In this document: piece after piece, positions 38,087 through 50,278 of the stretch
Position numbering within the stretch: the first letter of the stretch is position 1
How the letters are laid out: every line of letters begins with the position of its first letter
From: Aegilops tauschii subsp. strangulata
Lineage: Eukaryota; Streptophyta; Magnoliopsida; Poales; Poaceae
DNA length: 64,000 bases
Direction of reading: 5' to 3'
NCBI RefSeq assembly: GCF_002575655.3
Contig: NC_053035.3
Location: forward strand, 375,201,792 to 375,265,791
Notes under the pieces: generated by a model
The model's input: the letters and a program-made list of their open reading frames with translations, nothing else
What the model was told of the DNA's origin: nothing
Databases searched by the model: none
Position numbers and translations under genes: made by a program

Positions 38087-41000
38087 TGTAGGATCGGAAG
38101 TATGTCTAGAGGGGGGGTGATTAGACTACTTGACCAAATAAAAATCTAGCCTTTTCCCAATTTTAGTTCTTGGCAGATTTTAGCAACTTAGCACAAGTCA
38201 AGAAATCAACCTACACATGCAATTCTAAGAGTATAGCAGTGAAATGTAAAACAATTGCATATGAAGGTAAAGGAGTTTGAGGGAGCAAACACAATGTTGA
38301 CACAGAGATTTTTTATCCGTGGTTTCGATAGGTGGTGCTATCGTACATCCACGTTGATGGAGACTTCAACCCACGTAGGGTAACGGTTGCACGAGTCCAC
38401 GGAGGGCTCCACCCACGAAGGGTCCAGGAAGAAGCAACCTTGTCTATCCCACCATGGCCATCGCCCACGAAGAACTTGCCTCACTAGGGTAGATCTTCAC
38501 GAAGTAGGCGATCTCCTTGCCCTTACAAACTCCTTGGTTCAACTCCACAATCTTGTCGGAGGCTCCCAAGTGCCACCTAGCCAATCTAGGAGACACCACT
38601 CTCCAAGAAGTAACAAATGGTGTGTTGATGATGAACTCCTTGCTCTTGTGCTGAAATGATAGTCTCCCCAACACTCAACTCTCTCTCATAGGATTGGATT
38701 TGGTAGAAAGAAGATTTGAGTGGAAAGCGACTTGGGGAAGGCTAGAGATCAAGATTTATGTGGTTGGAATGGAATATCTTGACCTCAACACAAGTGCAGG
38801 TGGTTCTCTCTCAGAAAATATGTATTGGAGTGTAGGCATGTTCTGATGGCTCTCTCCACGAATGAAGAGTGGGTGGAGGGGTATATATAGCCTCCACACA
38901 AAATCTAACCGTTACACACAAATCACCAAACTCGGTGGGACCGAATCAGAGAACTCGGTCGGACCAATTTGGTTCAAAATGTGAACGTTAGGATTCTCGG
39001 TGGGACCGACAAGTCAACTCGGTGGGACCGATGTCATTAGGGTTAGGGCATAACGTAATCTCGGTGAGACCGATTACACAAACTCGGTGAGACCAATTTT
39101 GGTAATAGCCAAACAGAGAGTTGGTCAGGCAAACTCGGTGGGACCGATTCGCTCATCTCGGTTGGACCGAAACGTTACGAAAAGGAAACAAAGAGTTTGC
39201 ATTTCAATCTCGGTGGGACCGATCGCTCATCTCGGTTTGACCGAAACGTTACGAAGGGAAATAGAGAGTTTGCAACCCCATCTCGGTGAGACCGAGATCC
39301 CTATCGGTGAGACCGAATTGATTAGGGTTTCTGGCAGTGGCTATGTCAACTGAACTCGGTGGCTCCGGATGTGAAACTTCAGTGGGGCCGAGTTGGACTT
39401 TTGGTTTAGGACTGTTGAAAATATGCCCTAGAGGCAATAATAAAATGGTTATTATTATATTTCCTTGTTCATGATAATTTTCTATTGTTCATGCTATAAT
39501 TGTGTTATCCGGAAATCGTAATACATGTGTGAATACATAGACCACAACATGTCCCTAGTGAGCCTGTAGTTGACTAGCTCGTTGATCAACAGATAGTCAT
39601 GGTTTCCTGACTATGGACATTGGATGTCATTGATAACGGGATCACATCATTAGGAGAATGATGTGATGGACAAGACCCAATCCTAAGCATAGCACAAAGA
39701 TCGTGTAGTTCGTTTGCTAGAGCTTTTCCAATGTCAAGTATCATTTCCTTAGACCATGAGATCGTGTAACTCCCGGATGCCGTAGGAGTGCTTTGGGTGT
39801 ACGAAACGTCACAACGTAACTGGGCGACTATAAAGGTACACTACAGGTATCTCTGAAAGTGTCTGTTGGGTTGACACGGATCGAGACTGGGATTTGTCAC
39901 TCCGTATGACGGAGAGGTATCTCTGGGCCCACTCGGTAATGCATCATCATAATGAGCTCAAAGTGACCAAGTGGTTGGTCACGAGATCATACATTACGGT
40001 ACGAGTAAAGTGACTTGCCGGTAACGAGATTGAATGAGGTATTGGGATACCGACGATCGAATCTCGGGCAAGTAACGTACCGATTGACAAAGGGAATTGT
40101 ATACGGGATTGATTGAATCCTCGACATCGTGGTTCATCCGAAGAGATCATCGTGGAACATGTGGGAGCCAACATGGGTATCCAGATCCCGCTGTTGGTTA
40201 TTGACCGGAGAGTCGTCTCGGTCATGTCTGCGTGTCTCCCGAACCCGTAGGGTCTACACACTTAAGGTTCGGTGACACTAGGGTTGTGGAGATATTAGTA
40301 TGCGGTAACCCGAAAGTTGTTCGGAGTCCCGGATGAGATCCCGGACATCACGAGGAGTTCCGGAATGGTCCGGAGGTGAAGAATTATATATAGGAAGTCC
40401 AGTTTCGGCCACCGGGAAAGTTTCGGGGGTTACCGGTATTGTACCGGGACCACCGGAAGGGTCCCGGGGGTCCACCGGGTGGGGCCACCTATCTCGGAGG
40501 GCCCCATGGGCTGAAGTGGGAGGGGAACCAGCCCCTGGTGGGCTGGTGCGCCCCCCATGGGCCTCCCCCTGCGCCTAGGGTTGGAAACCCTGGGGGTGGG
40601 GGCGCCCCACCTGACTTGGGGGGCAAGTTCCCCCCCCCTTGGCCGCCGCCCCCCCCCCCATGTAGATGGGATCCCCAGGGCCGGCGCCCCCCGGGGGCCT
40701 ATATAAAGGGGGGAGGGAGGGCAGCCGCACCACAGCCCCTGGCGCCTCCCTCTTCCTCCCGTGACACCTCTCCCTCTCGCTTGCGCTTGGCGAAGCCCTG
40801 CCGGGATCCCCGCTACTTCCACCACCACGCCGTCGTGCTGCTGGATCTCCATCAACCTCTCCTTCCCCCTTGCTGGATCAAGAAGGAGGAGACGTCGCTG
40901 CTCCGTACGTGTGTTGAACGCGGAGGTGCCGTCCGTTCGGCGCTCGGTCATCGGTGATTTGGATCACGTCGAGTACGACTCCATCAACCCCGTTCACTTG

Positions 41001-41466
41001 AACGCTTCCGCTTGCGATCTACAAGGGTATGTAGATGCACTCCTTCCTTCTCGTTGCTAGTAAACTCCATAGATGGATCTTGGTGATGCGTAGAAAATTT
41101 TAAATTTCTGCAACGATCCCCAACAAGGACATATGTGGATATGAGAAAGTAGTGGAGGGTTTTGGAGCATATCACTAAGCATTTTGAGCAAGAATCTCAT
41201 TAAGCAACACCTCATCCCTTCTTAATAGTATTGGCTTTTCCTATAGACTCAATGTGATCTTGGATCACTAAAATAGAAAATGTAGAGTCTTGTGCTTTGA
41301 GCTTGAGCCAATCTTTTGTCCTTAGCATTCTGAAGGGTCCACTTTCTAATCCATGCCATGCCAAACATTGAGCTTTCCTGAAATATTTATCTTGGAATAG
41401 CATTAGCTCAATGAGCTATATGTTGTTAGGAATTACCAAAACCACCCAGGGATAGTTGCACTTTCA
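38087..41466 (-). repeat. 5' LTR of element D, interrupted by solo LTR E
   Basis: It begins (plus coordinates) tgtaggatcggaag at 38087 and ends gttgcactttca at 41466. E and its extra TSD copy (39413-41130) interrupt it. Without them it is about 1,662 bp, matching the 3' LTR. A tatatatag at 38882-38890 on the promoter side would drive transcription leftward. The palindrome cluster at 38930-39394 is more complete than in the 3' LTR. Confidence 0.9.
39413..41125 (+). mobile_element. Element E: solo LTR of Angela/BARE-1/WIS Copia type
   Basis: It starts TGTTGAAAATATGCCC and ends CGATCCCCAACA, 1,713 bp, with TSD aggac at 39408-39412 and 41126-41130. There is one LTR and no internal domain, so a full element was removed by LTR-LTR recombination. 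TATA-like ctatataaagg lies at about 40699-40709. GC-rich open frames at 40430-40957 on both strands are not genes. Confidence 0.95.
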
Positions 41467-41471
41467 ATATC

Positions 41472-42290
41472 AAATATACCTTTGTTCACTTTGCCATCCT
41501 TCTTATCCGCCAAATACTTGGGGCAGTTCCGCTTCCAGTGACCAGTCCCTTTGCAGTAGAAGCACTTAGTCTCAGGCTTAGGTCCAGACTTGGGTTTCTT
41601 CACTTGAGCAGCAACTTGCTTGCCGTTCTTCTTGAAGTTCCCCTTCTTCCCTTTGCCCTTTTCTTGAAACTAGTGGTCTTGTCAACCATCAACACTTGAT
41701 GCTTTTCTTGATTTCTACCTTCGTCGATTTCAGCATCACGAAGAGCTTGGGAATCGTTTCCGTTATCCCTTGCATATTATAGTTCATCACGAAGTTCTAG
41801 TAACTTGGTGATAGTGACTAGAGAACTCTGTCAATCACTATCTTATCTGGAAGATTAACTCCCACTTGATTCAAGTGATTGTAGTACTCAGACATTCTGA
41901 GCACATGCTCACTAGCTGAGCTATTCTCCTCCATCTTGTCGGCAAAGTACTTGTCAAATGTCTCATACCTTTCGACATGGGCATGAGTCTGAAATACTAA
42001 TTTCAACTCTTAGAACATCTCATATCTTCCGTGGCGTTTCAAAGACGTCTTTGAAGCCCCGATTCTAAGACGTAAATCATGGTGCACTAAGCTATCAAGT
42101 AGTCATCATATCGAGCTTGCCAAACGTTCATAACGTCTGCATCTGCTCCTGCAATCGGTCTGTCACCTAGCGGTGCATCAAGGACATAATTCTTCTGTGC
42201 AACAATGAGGATAATCCTCGGATCATGGATCCAATCCGCATCATTGCTACTAACATCTTTCAACTTAGTTTTCTCTAGGAACATATCAAA
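41472..42290 (-). pseudogene. gag: Element B gag remnant
   Basis: This resumes B after the D insertion. On the - strand, FLEKTKLKDVSSNDADWI (42.23-42.28 kb) and a VFQTHAHVERYE...MEENSSASEHVLRMSEY piece (41.82-42.0 kb) match C's Gag almost residue by residue. A CCHC zinc knuckle (GHWKRNCPKYLADKKDG) lies at about 41.5-41.56 kb. Several stops and shifts separate them. Confidence 0.85.
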
Positions 42291-43558
42291 ATAAAACAGG
42301 GGAGCTAAACGCGAGTTATTGATCTACAACATAGATATGCTAATACTACCAGGACTAAGTTCATGATAAATTTATAGTTCAATTAATCATATTACTTAAG
42401 AACTCCCACTTAGACAGACATCCCTCGAGTCATCTAAATGATCACGTGATCCATATCAACTAAACCATGTCCGATCATCACGTGAGATGGAGTAGTTTTC
42501 AATGGTGAACATCACTATGTTGATCATATCTTCTATATGATTCACGCTCGACCTTTCGGTCTCCAGTGTTCCGAGGCCATATCTGCATATGCTAGGCTCG
42601 TCAAGTTTAACCCGAGTATTCTGCGTGTGTGAAACTGTCTTACACCCGTTTTAGATGAATGTTGAGCTTATCACACCCGATCATCACGTGGTGTCTCGGC
42701 ACGACGAACTTTGGCAACGGTGCATACTCAGGGAGAACACTTGCCTTGAAATTTAGTGAGAGATCATCTTATAATGCTACCGTCAAACTAAGCAAAATAA
42801 GATGCATAAAAGATAAACATCATATGCAATCAAAATATGTGACATGATATGGCCATGATCATCTTGCGCCTTTGATCTCCATCTCAAAAGTACCGTCATG
42901 ATCTCTATCGTCACTGGCATGACACCATGATCTTCATCATCTTGATCTCTATCAATGTGTCGTCACATGGTCGTCTCGCCAACTATTGCTCTTGCAACTA
43001 TTGCTACCGCATAGCGATAAAGTGAAGCAATTATTTGGCGCTTGGATCTTATGCAATAAAAAGACAGCCATAAGGCTTCTGCCATTTGCCGATAACTTCA
43101 ACAAAACATGATCATCTCATACAACAACTTATATCTCATCACGTCTTGACCATATCACATCTCAACATGCCCTGCAAAAAGAAGTTAGACGTCCTCTACT
43201 TTGTTTGTTGCAAGTTTTACGTGGCTGCCACGGGCTTTTAGCAAGAACCGTTCTTACCTATGCATCAAAACCACAACGATAGTTCGTCAAGTTAGTGTTG
43301 TTTTAACCTTCTCAAGGACTGGGCGTAGCCACACTCGGTTCAACTAAAATTGGAGAAACTGACACACGCCAGCCACCTGTGTGCAAAGCACATCGGTAGA
43401 ACCAGTCTCACGTAAGTGTACGCGTAATGTCGGTCCGGGCCGCTTCATCCAACAATACCGCCGAACCAAAGTATGACATGCTGGTAAGAAGTATGACTTG
43501 TATCGCCCACAACTCACTTGTGTTCTACTCGTGCATATAACATCTACGCATAAACCTG
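42291..43558. other. 5' untranslated leader of element B
   Basis: This is non-coding and matches, in reverse, the leader of element C between its primer site and gag (for example the cacgtgatgatcgg-type segments). No gene is seen. Confidence 0.7.
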
Positions 43559-43570
43559 GCTCTGATGCCA
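43559..43570 (-). promoter_or_regulatory. Primer-binding site of element B (initiator tRNA-Met type)
   Basis: The - strand reads TGGCATCAGAGC, one base off the usual plant Copia TGGTATCAGAGC, and lies directly inside the 5' LTR. Confidence 0.8.
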
Positions 43571-43571
43571 C

Positions 43572-45313
43572 TGTTGGGGAACGTAGTAATTTCAAAAAAA
43601 TTCCTACGCACACACAGGATCATGGTGATGCATAGCAATGAGAGGGAGAGTGTTTGTCCACGTACCCTCATAGACCGAAAGCGGAAGCGTTAGCACAACG
43701 CGGTTCATGTAGTCGTACGTCTTCACGATCCGACCGATCCAAGTACCGAACGTACGGCACCTCCGAGTTCAGCACACGTTCAACTCGATGACGTCCCGCG
43801 AACTCCGATCCAGCAGAGCTTCACGGGAGAGTTCCGTCAGCACGACGGCATGATGACGGTGATGATGTTGCTACCAACGCAGGGCTTCGCCTAAGCACCG
43901 CTACGATATGACCGAGGTGGAATATGGTGGAGGGGGGACACCGCACACGGCCGGGAGAGATCAACAGATCAACTTGTGTGTTCTAGGGTGCCGCCCTGCC
44001 CCGTATATAAAGGAGCAAGGGGGGAGGCCGGCCGGCCCCTGTAGGGTGCGTCAGGAGGAGTCCTCCTCCTCCTAGTAGGAGTATGACTCCCCTTTCCTAC
44101 TCCTACTAGGAGGAGGAAAGGAAGGAGGAGAGGGAGAAGGAAGGAGAGGGAGGAAAAGGAGGAAAGGGGGGCCGGCCCCCTAGTCCAATTCGGTTTGGGC
44201 TAGGGGGGTCGCGCGTCCTGCCTCCTCTCTTCCACCACTTGGCCCATGAGGCCCATTACTTCTTCCTCGTATTCCCGTAACTCCCCGGTACCCCGAAAAA
44301 TACCCGAATCACTCGGCACCTTTCCGATGTCCGAATATAGTCGTCCAATATATCGATCTTTATGTCTCGACCATTTCGAGACTCCTCGTCATGTCCCCGA
44401 TCTCATACGGAACTCCGAACTACCTTCGGTACATCAAATCACATAAACTCATAATACCGATCGTCACCGAACTTTAAGCGTGCGGACCCTACGGGTTCGA
44501 GAAATATGTAGACATGACCGAGACATGTCTCCGGTCAATAACCAATAGCGGAACCTGGATGCTCATATTTGATCCCACATATTCTACGAAGATCTTTATC
44601 GGTCAAACCGCATAACAACATACGTTGTTCCCTTTGTCATTGGTATGTTACTTGCCCGAGATTCGATCGTCGGTATCTCAGTACCTAGTTCAATCTTGTT
44701 ACCGGCAAGTCTCTTTACTCGTTCCGTAATACATCATCCCGCAACTAACTCATTAGTTACAATGCTTGCAAGGCTCATAGTGATGTGCATTACCGAGAGG
44801 GCCGAGAGATACCTCTCCGACAATCGGAGTGACAAATCCTAATCTCGAAATACACCAACTCAACAAGTACCTTCGGAGACACCTGTAGAGCACCTTTATA
44901 ATCACCCAGTTACGTTGTGACGTTTGGTAGCACACAAAATGTTCCTTTGGTAAACGGGAGTTGCATAATCTCATAGTCATAGGAACATGTATAAGTCATG
45001 AAGAAACCAATAGCAACATACTAAACGATCAAGTGCTAAGCTAACGGAATGGGTCAAGTCAATCACATCATTCTCCTAATGATGTGATCTTGTTAATCAA
45101 ATGATAACTCATGTCTATGGCTAGGAAACTCAACAATCTTTGATCAACGAGCTAGTCAAGTAGAGGCATACTAGTGACACTATGTTTGTCTATATATTCA
45201 CACATGTATCAAGTTTCCGGTTAATACAATTCTAGCATGAATAATAAACATTTATCATGAAATAAGGAAATAAATAATAACTTTATTATTGCCTCTAGGG
45301 CATATTTCCTTCT
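43572..45313 (-). repeat. 5' LTR of element B
   Basis: It begins (plus coordinates) tgttggggaacg, directly next to the primer-binding site at 43559-43570, and ends atttccttct. It is followed by TSD ggatc. Body and length (1,742 bp) match the 3' LTR at 16501-18238. Confidence 0.9.
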
Positions 45314-46806
45314 GGATCTTCTTGGATGATAGTTATTTGATCTTGCTGAAAAGTCCAGAAACTTTCTGTTCACGAAAACAATTGTTTAAAATCACCAGAA
45401 CGTGATAAAATACTAATTCCAATTGCAGTAGATCAATAAACAAATAAATATACTATCTTGGACATCTTCTATGATTGTGAGCCCCATTAATTATTTTCAA
45501 ACCTGAGCAAATTAGTTGAAGTTGGACAAGAAAGACAACATAATGAGTTATGCTTGGGTATATTTGTATAGAAGTTATATTGTTATGGATCCTCTAACAT
45601 GTGGTGCTTGCTATTTAGAATCCTTTGCTAGCCAAAATATCTGTACTAAGCGGGAATACTGCTTGTGCATCCAAATTCCTTGAACCAAGTTTCTTCCATG
45701 AGTGTCCATCATATCTACCTATATGCGGTATTTACCTGCCGTTCCAAGTAAATTTGCATGTGCCAAACTCTAAACCTTCAAATAATAATCTGTTTTCTAT
45801 GCCCGAATCGCTCATGTAGCGACTAGGGGCTGTTAGTATCTTCCATGCTAGGTGGGTTGTTATCACGATGAGTGGACTCCGCTCATCATTCACAAGAAGA
45901 TGGCTGGTAACTGGGATGCCCAGTCCTATGATCAAAAGATCAAAAACAAATTCACAAATAATTTAAACAAAACTCCCCCAGGAATGTTGATTGTTGGACG
46001 TCACCCGTTGTTTCGGACAAGCCGTGGAGTGTAATGTTGGTGGAGGGGGAGTAAAATTTTTACCTTTCTGCGTGGGAACCGCCTATAATGTATGTAGTAT
46101 GGAAGATATTGGGAACCCTTGGTCGTTATGTTGACAATGAAAGCATACCTCTCAAAATTATTTTCATTTCTATTTTTGCTTCGAGCTCTGGCACCTCTGC
46201 AAATCCCTGCTTCCCTCTGCGAAGGGCCTATCTTTTACTTTTATGCAAGAGTCAGTAGTATTCCTTCTCATTCCAACCTACTCTTTAGTTGGCAAGCATC
46301 ATGTGATGGAAAGATCTAAGCATATATGGCCATTCAAATATATTTGAGCATGAATTATTATTGTTGACATTACCCTTGAGGTAAAAGGTTGGGAGGCAAA
46401 ATATTAAGCCCCCATCTTTCTCTGTGTTCGATAAATACTATTTGTTCTACATATATGATTTGAGTGGTAGCAATCATGGAAGACTATATGATAGTTGAGT
46501 ATGTGGGATTTGCTAAATCAAAGCTCTGACATAGACTCTTCCTGAAAATAAAATGAATTGTAATTGTTTGATGACGTTAGTTTTCAAGAAAGTTTACGAT
46601 CTATGCTTTAACATGTGAATAGTTTGTTACTTGATCATGCGAAGTTTTATGAGTTGAGCTACTATTATGACATATAATGATGCTAGAAAAGGTGATTGAA
46701 ATTATCATTGATCAAACTTGTGCACCTGCTAGCATTCACACTTCATAAATTATTTCTTTTATCATTTACCTACTCGAGGACGAGCAGGAATTAAGCTTGG
46801 GGATGC
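45314..46806 (+). other. 3' internal region of element A
   Basis: This is AT-rich and non-coding, with small unrelated open frames only. It starts with the right copy of B's TSD (ggatc, 45314-45318). It ends with gacgagcaggaattaagc and then cttggggatgc, the polypurine tract that primes plus-strand synthesis before the 3' LTR. The same tract occurs in reverse at 63767-63790 in element L. Confidence 0.65.
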
Positions 46807-48494
46807 TGATACGTCTCCAACGTATCTATAATTTATGAAGTATTCATGCTATTATATTATCTGTTTTGGATGTTTATGGGCTTTATTAAACACTTTTATA
46901 TTATTTTTGGGACTAACCTATTAACCCAGAGCCCAGTGCCAGTTTCTGTTTTTCCCCTTGTTCTAGTGTTTCGCGGAAAAGGAATATCAAACGGAGTCCA
47001 AACGGAATGAAACCTTCGGGAGCGTGATTTTTGGAACAAACGTGATCCAGGAGACTTGGAGTTGAAGTCAAGGAAGCTTCAAGGTGGCCACGAGGCAGGG
47101 AGGCGCGCCTGCCCCCTCTAGGCGCGCCCCCACCCTAGTGGGCCCCTCGTGGCTCCCCTGACCGACTTCTTTCGCCTATATATATCCACATACCCTAAAA
47201 ACATGGGGGAACAGAATAGATCGGGAGTTTCGCCGCCGCAAGCCTTTGTAGCCACCAAAACCCAATCGGGACCCTGTTTTGGCACCCTGCCGGAGGGGGG
47301 ATCCCTCACCGGTGGCCATCTTCATCATCCCGGCGCTCTCCATGACAAGGAGGGAGTAGTTCACCCTCGGGGCTGAGGGTATGTACCAGTAGCTATGTGT
47401 TTGATCTCTCTCTCTCTCTCGTGTTCTTGATTTGGCACGATCTTGATGTATCGCGAGCTTTGCTATTATAGTTGGATATTATGATGTTTCTCCCCCTCTA
47501 CTCTCTTGTAATGGACTGAGTTTCCCTTTGAGGTTATCTTATCGGATTGAGTCTTCAAGGATTTGAGAACACTTGATGTATGTCTTGCATGTGCTTATCT
47601 GTGGTGACAATGGGATATTCACGTGATCTACTTGATGTATGTTTTGGTGATCAACTTGCGGGTTCCGTTTGTGAACTTATGCATAGGGGTTGGCACACGT
47701 TTTCGTCTTGACTCTCCAGTAGAAACTTTGGGGCACTCTTTGAAGTACTTTGTGTTGGTTTGAATAGATGAATCTGAGATTGTGTGATGCATATCGTATA
47801 ATCATACCCACGGATACTTGAGGTGACATTGGAGTATCTAGGTGACATTAGGGTTTTGGTTGATTTGTGTCTTAAGGTGTTATTCTAGTACGAACTCTAT
47901 GATAGATCGAACGAAAAGAATAGCTTCGTGTTATTTTACTACGGACTCTTGAATAGATCGATCAGAAAGAATAACTTTGAGGTGGTTTCGTACCCACAAT
48001 AATCTCTTTGTTTGTTCTCCGCTATTAGTGACTTTGGAGTGACTCTTTGTTGCATGTTGAGGGATAGTTATATGATCCAATTATGTTATTGTTGTTGAGA
48101 GAACTTGCACTAGTGAAAGTATGAACCCTAGGCCTTGTTTCTTAGCATTGCAATACCGTTTACGCTCACTTTTACCACTTGTTACCTTGCTGTTTTTATA
48201 TTTTCAGATTACAAAAACCTATATCTACCATCCATATTGCACTTGTATCACCATCTCTTCGCCGAACTAGTGCACCTATACAATTTAGCATTGTATTGGG
48301 TGTGTTGGGGACACAAGAGACTTTTTGTTATTTGGTTGCAGGGTTGTTTGAGAGAGACCATCTTCAACCTACGCCTCCCACGGATTGATAAACCTTAGGT
48401 CATCCACTTGAGGGAAATTTGCTATTGTCCTACAAACCTCTGCACTTGAAGGCCCAACAACGTCTACAAGAAGAAGTTTGCGTAGTAGACATCA
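46807..48494 (+). repeat. 3' LTR of element A (Sabrina/WHAM type)
   Basis: It starts TGATACGTCTCCAACG and ends gtagacatca. A TATA-like ctatatatat at about 47176 could mark the promoter. The LTR shares its start (TGATAC[G/A]TCTCCAACGTATC) and much of its body with the oppositely oriented LTR at 62172-63766. The five bases after it, atatt (48495-48499), should recur left of A's 5' LTR outside the window. Confidence 0.75.
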
Positions 48495-49227
48495 ATATTC
48501 TATGAAGATCTTTATCGGTCAAACCGCATAACAACATACATTGTTCCTTTTGTCATCGGTATGTTACTGGCTCGAGATTCGATCGTCAGTATCTCAATAC
48601 CTAGTTCAATCTCGTTACCGGCAAGTCTGTTTACTCGTTCCGTAATGCATCATCCTGTGATTAACTCATTAGTCACATTGCTTGCAAGGCTTATAGTGAT
48701 GTGCATTACCGAGAGGGCCAGAGATACCTCTCCGAAACACGGAGTGATAAATCCTAATCTCGATCTATGCCAACTCAACAAACACCATCGGAAACACCTG
48801 TATAGAATCTTTATAATCACCCAGTTACGTTGTGACGTATGATAGCACACTAAGTGTTCCTCCGGTATTCGGGAGTTGCATAATCTCATAGTCATAGGAA
48901 CATGTATAAGTTATGAAGAAAGCAATAGCAACAAACTAAACGATCATAGTGCTAAACTAACGAATGGATCTTGTCCATCACATCATTCTCTAATGATGTG
49001 ATCCCGTTCATCAAATGACAACACATGTCTATGGCTAGGAAACTTAACCATCTTTGATTAACGAGCTAGTCAAGTAGAGGCATACTAGGGACACTCTGTT
49101 TGTCTATGTATTCACACATGTACTAAGTTTCCGATTAATACAATTCTAGCATGAATAATAAACATTTATCAGGAAATAAGGAAATAAATAATAACTTTAT
49201 TATTGCCTCTAGGGCATATTTCCTTCT
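48495..49227 (-). mobile_element. Element F: Copia LTR piece (B/C family), cut by element A
   Basis: It matches B's LTR in the same orientation from atattctatgaagatcttt to the LTR start (atttccttct), so only the 5' 0.73 kb of the LTR is here. The rest should lie left of A, outside the window. The five bases after it, gacgt (49228-49232), are the candidate TSD. Confidence 0.75.
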
Positions 49228-49617
49228 GACGTATCATGCCCCCCTCCACCGTTTACACCCACAGTCATATTTTCGTAGTGCTTAGGCGAAGCCCTGCAGA
49301 GATCACTTCACCATCACCTCCACCACGTAGTCGTGCTGTCGGAACTCATCCACTACCTCACCGTCTTGCTGGATCAAGAAGGCGGAGGTGTCACCGAGCT
49401 GAATGTGTGCACAACTCGGAGGTGCCGTACGTTCGGTACTCGATCGGTTGGATCACGAAGAAAGTTCGACTACATCAACCGCGTTGTAAAACGCTTCCGC
49501 TTACGGTCTACGAGTGTACGTAGACACACTCTTCCCCCTCGTTGCTATGCATTTCCATGGATAGATCATTGCGTGTGTGTAGAATTTTTTTTGTTTTCCA
49601 TGCAACGTTCCCCAACA
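49228..49617 (+). mobile_element. Element G: 3' piece of a + strand Copia LTR
   Basis: It resembles the last 390 bases of C-type LTRs (cttaggcgaagccctgc ... acgttccccaaca). It directly follows F, so F probably inserted into G's LTR. It ends at 49617, where LINE sequence begins. Confidence 0.7.
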
Positions 49618-50278
49618 GGCTAGCCTTTCGGGATTTTCTCGTTTTTAACCAAGCTTTTTTGGCACGTCAAGCTTGGTGACTTCTTGTGAGACCAGATAGT
49701 CTTTGTGCTCAAATGTGAAAGACCAGGTACTACCCTAATGGTCGTCTCGAGGACAATGTTTTCAGCGCTAATGCTTCTTCTTCTTGGCAAGCTATCTCAT
49801 ATGGATTGAAACCGTTGAAACAAGGATTAGTTTGGCGAGTGGGCAATGGACAAAACATCTGTATTTGGAGATACTCATGGATCCAACGGCCACCATCACA
49901 AGCTTGTATTGCAATGTGGAGGAGACCGCGGAACATATTGTATTGCAATGCAGGTTCTTCTGGTGGGTCTGCACCGAGGTTGCTACGTGGATTGGCCTAC
50001 ATGCTAATCTGGTGAGGATTTGACAGTTTGAGGCCATGGTTCGAGATTGTAGATTAAAATGTGATTGATCGTGCAAACTAGAGAAAGGCTTTCGCCTCCG
50101 TGTTCATTCTTGTGTCTTGAAAGATTTGGAACGAGCACAATGCTAGGGTCTTTCGTAACTCCGTCGCTACGATGATGATTGTCTTTGCGAGGATAAAGGA
50201 GGAGGCTCAGCTTTAGGCCCTTGCCGGTATCACACACTTGAGTAATGTAATACCGCGAGAGTAGTTCTTTGTACCCCA
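49618..50278 (+). mobile_element. LINE remnant H: C-terminal part of ORF2 (zf-RVT region)
   Basis: In + frames with breaks it reads LAFRDFLVFNQAFLARQAW, then [20 protein letters not shown] (49.8-49.87 kb), then ETAEHIVLQCRFFW (zinc-binding zf-RVT motif, about 49.92-49.97 kb), and a C-terminal piece near 50.13-50.2 kb. These are typical of the C-terminal part of plant L1-type ORF2. The 5' part is missing because G adjoins it at 49618. Confidence 0.75.

Larger units (their letters stand above)
29824..41466 (-). mobile_element. Element D: non-autonomous Copia-type LTR retrotransposon with Gag and an accessory gene, no pol seen
   Basis: TSD atatc occurs at 29819-29823 and 41467-41471. The LTRs are 29824-31459 (3') and 38087-41466 (5', interrupted by E). 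A primer site complementary to initiator tRNA-Met is at 38073-38084, and a polypurine tract (aaaaagggggagat on the - strand) at 31460-31473. LTR ends on the - strand are TGAAAGTGCAAC and CGATCCTACA. Without E and its TSD copy the element is about 9.9 kb. The 6.6-kb interior holds a Gag gene, a 1.8-kb non-coding stretch rich in a short palindrome, and a second sense gene. I find no protease, integrase or reverse transcriptase motif on either strand, so mobilisation would need enzymes from another Copia element. Confidence 0.9.
16501..45313 (-). mobile_element. Element B: BARE-1/Angela-related Copia retrotransposon carrying nested C and D
   Basis: B is bounded by TSD ggatc at 16496-16500 and 45314-45318. 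Its LTRs are 16501-18238 and 43572-45313, both on the - strand, with the 5' LTR on the right. The internal region is interrupted by C (18267-26842) and by D with E (29824-41466). Subtracting both insertions and their TSD copies leaves about 8,584 bp, nearly the same as the 8,576 bp of the related element C, which supports the reconstruction. The LTR start reads TAAAGG (left) and AGAAGG (right) where C has TGAAGG, so both terminal TGs have mutated. B is old and its polyprotein is decayed. Confidence 0.9.
16336..48494 (+). mobile_element. Element A: Sabrina/WHAM-type Gypsy retrotransposon, split by B (and, on its left, by Fatima)
   Basis: A's own sequence is seen as 16336-16500 and 45314-48494. 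Everything between is the nested element B. The two parts join cleanly: ...ctatag-ggatc at 16500 continues with ttcttggatg at 45319, with ggatc duplicated. The left part carries a motif (gttgggaggcaacccaattt) I associate with the 3' internal region of Triticeae Athila-type Gypsy elements. The right part runs through a non-coding 3' region to a polypurine tract (aagcttggggatgc) and a 3' LTR at 46807-48494. Left of 16336 the sequence is Fatima, inferred to have inserted into A. No gag-pol of A is in the window. Confidence 0.7.

Noticed and set aside
40430..40957. Two ~172-codon open frames on opposite strands in E
   Set aside because: They overlap each other fully, lie in the GC-rich promoter part of a solo LTR and share no known domain.
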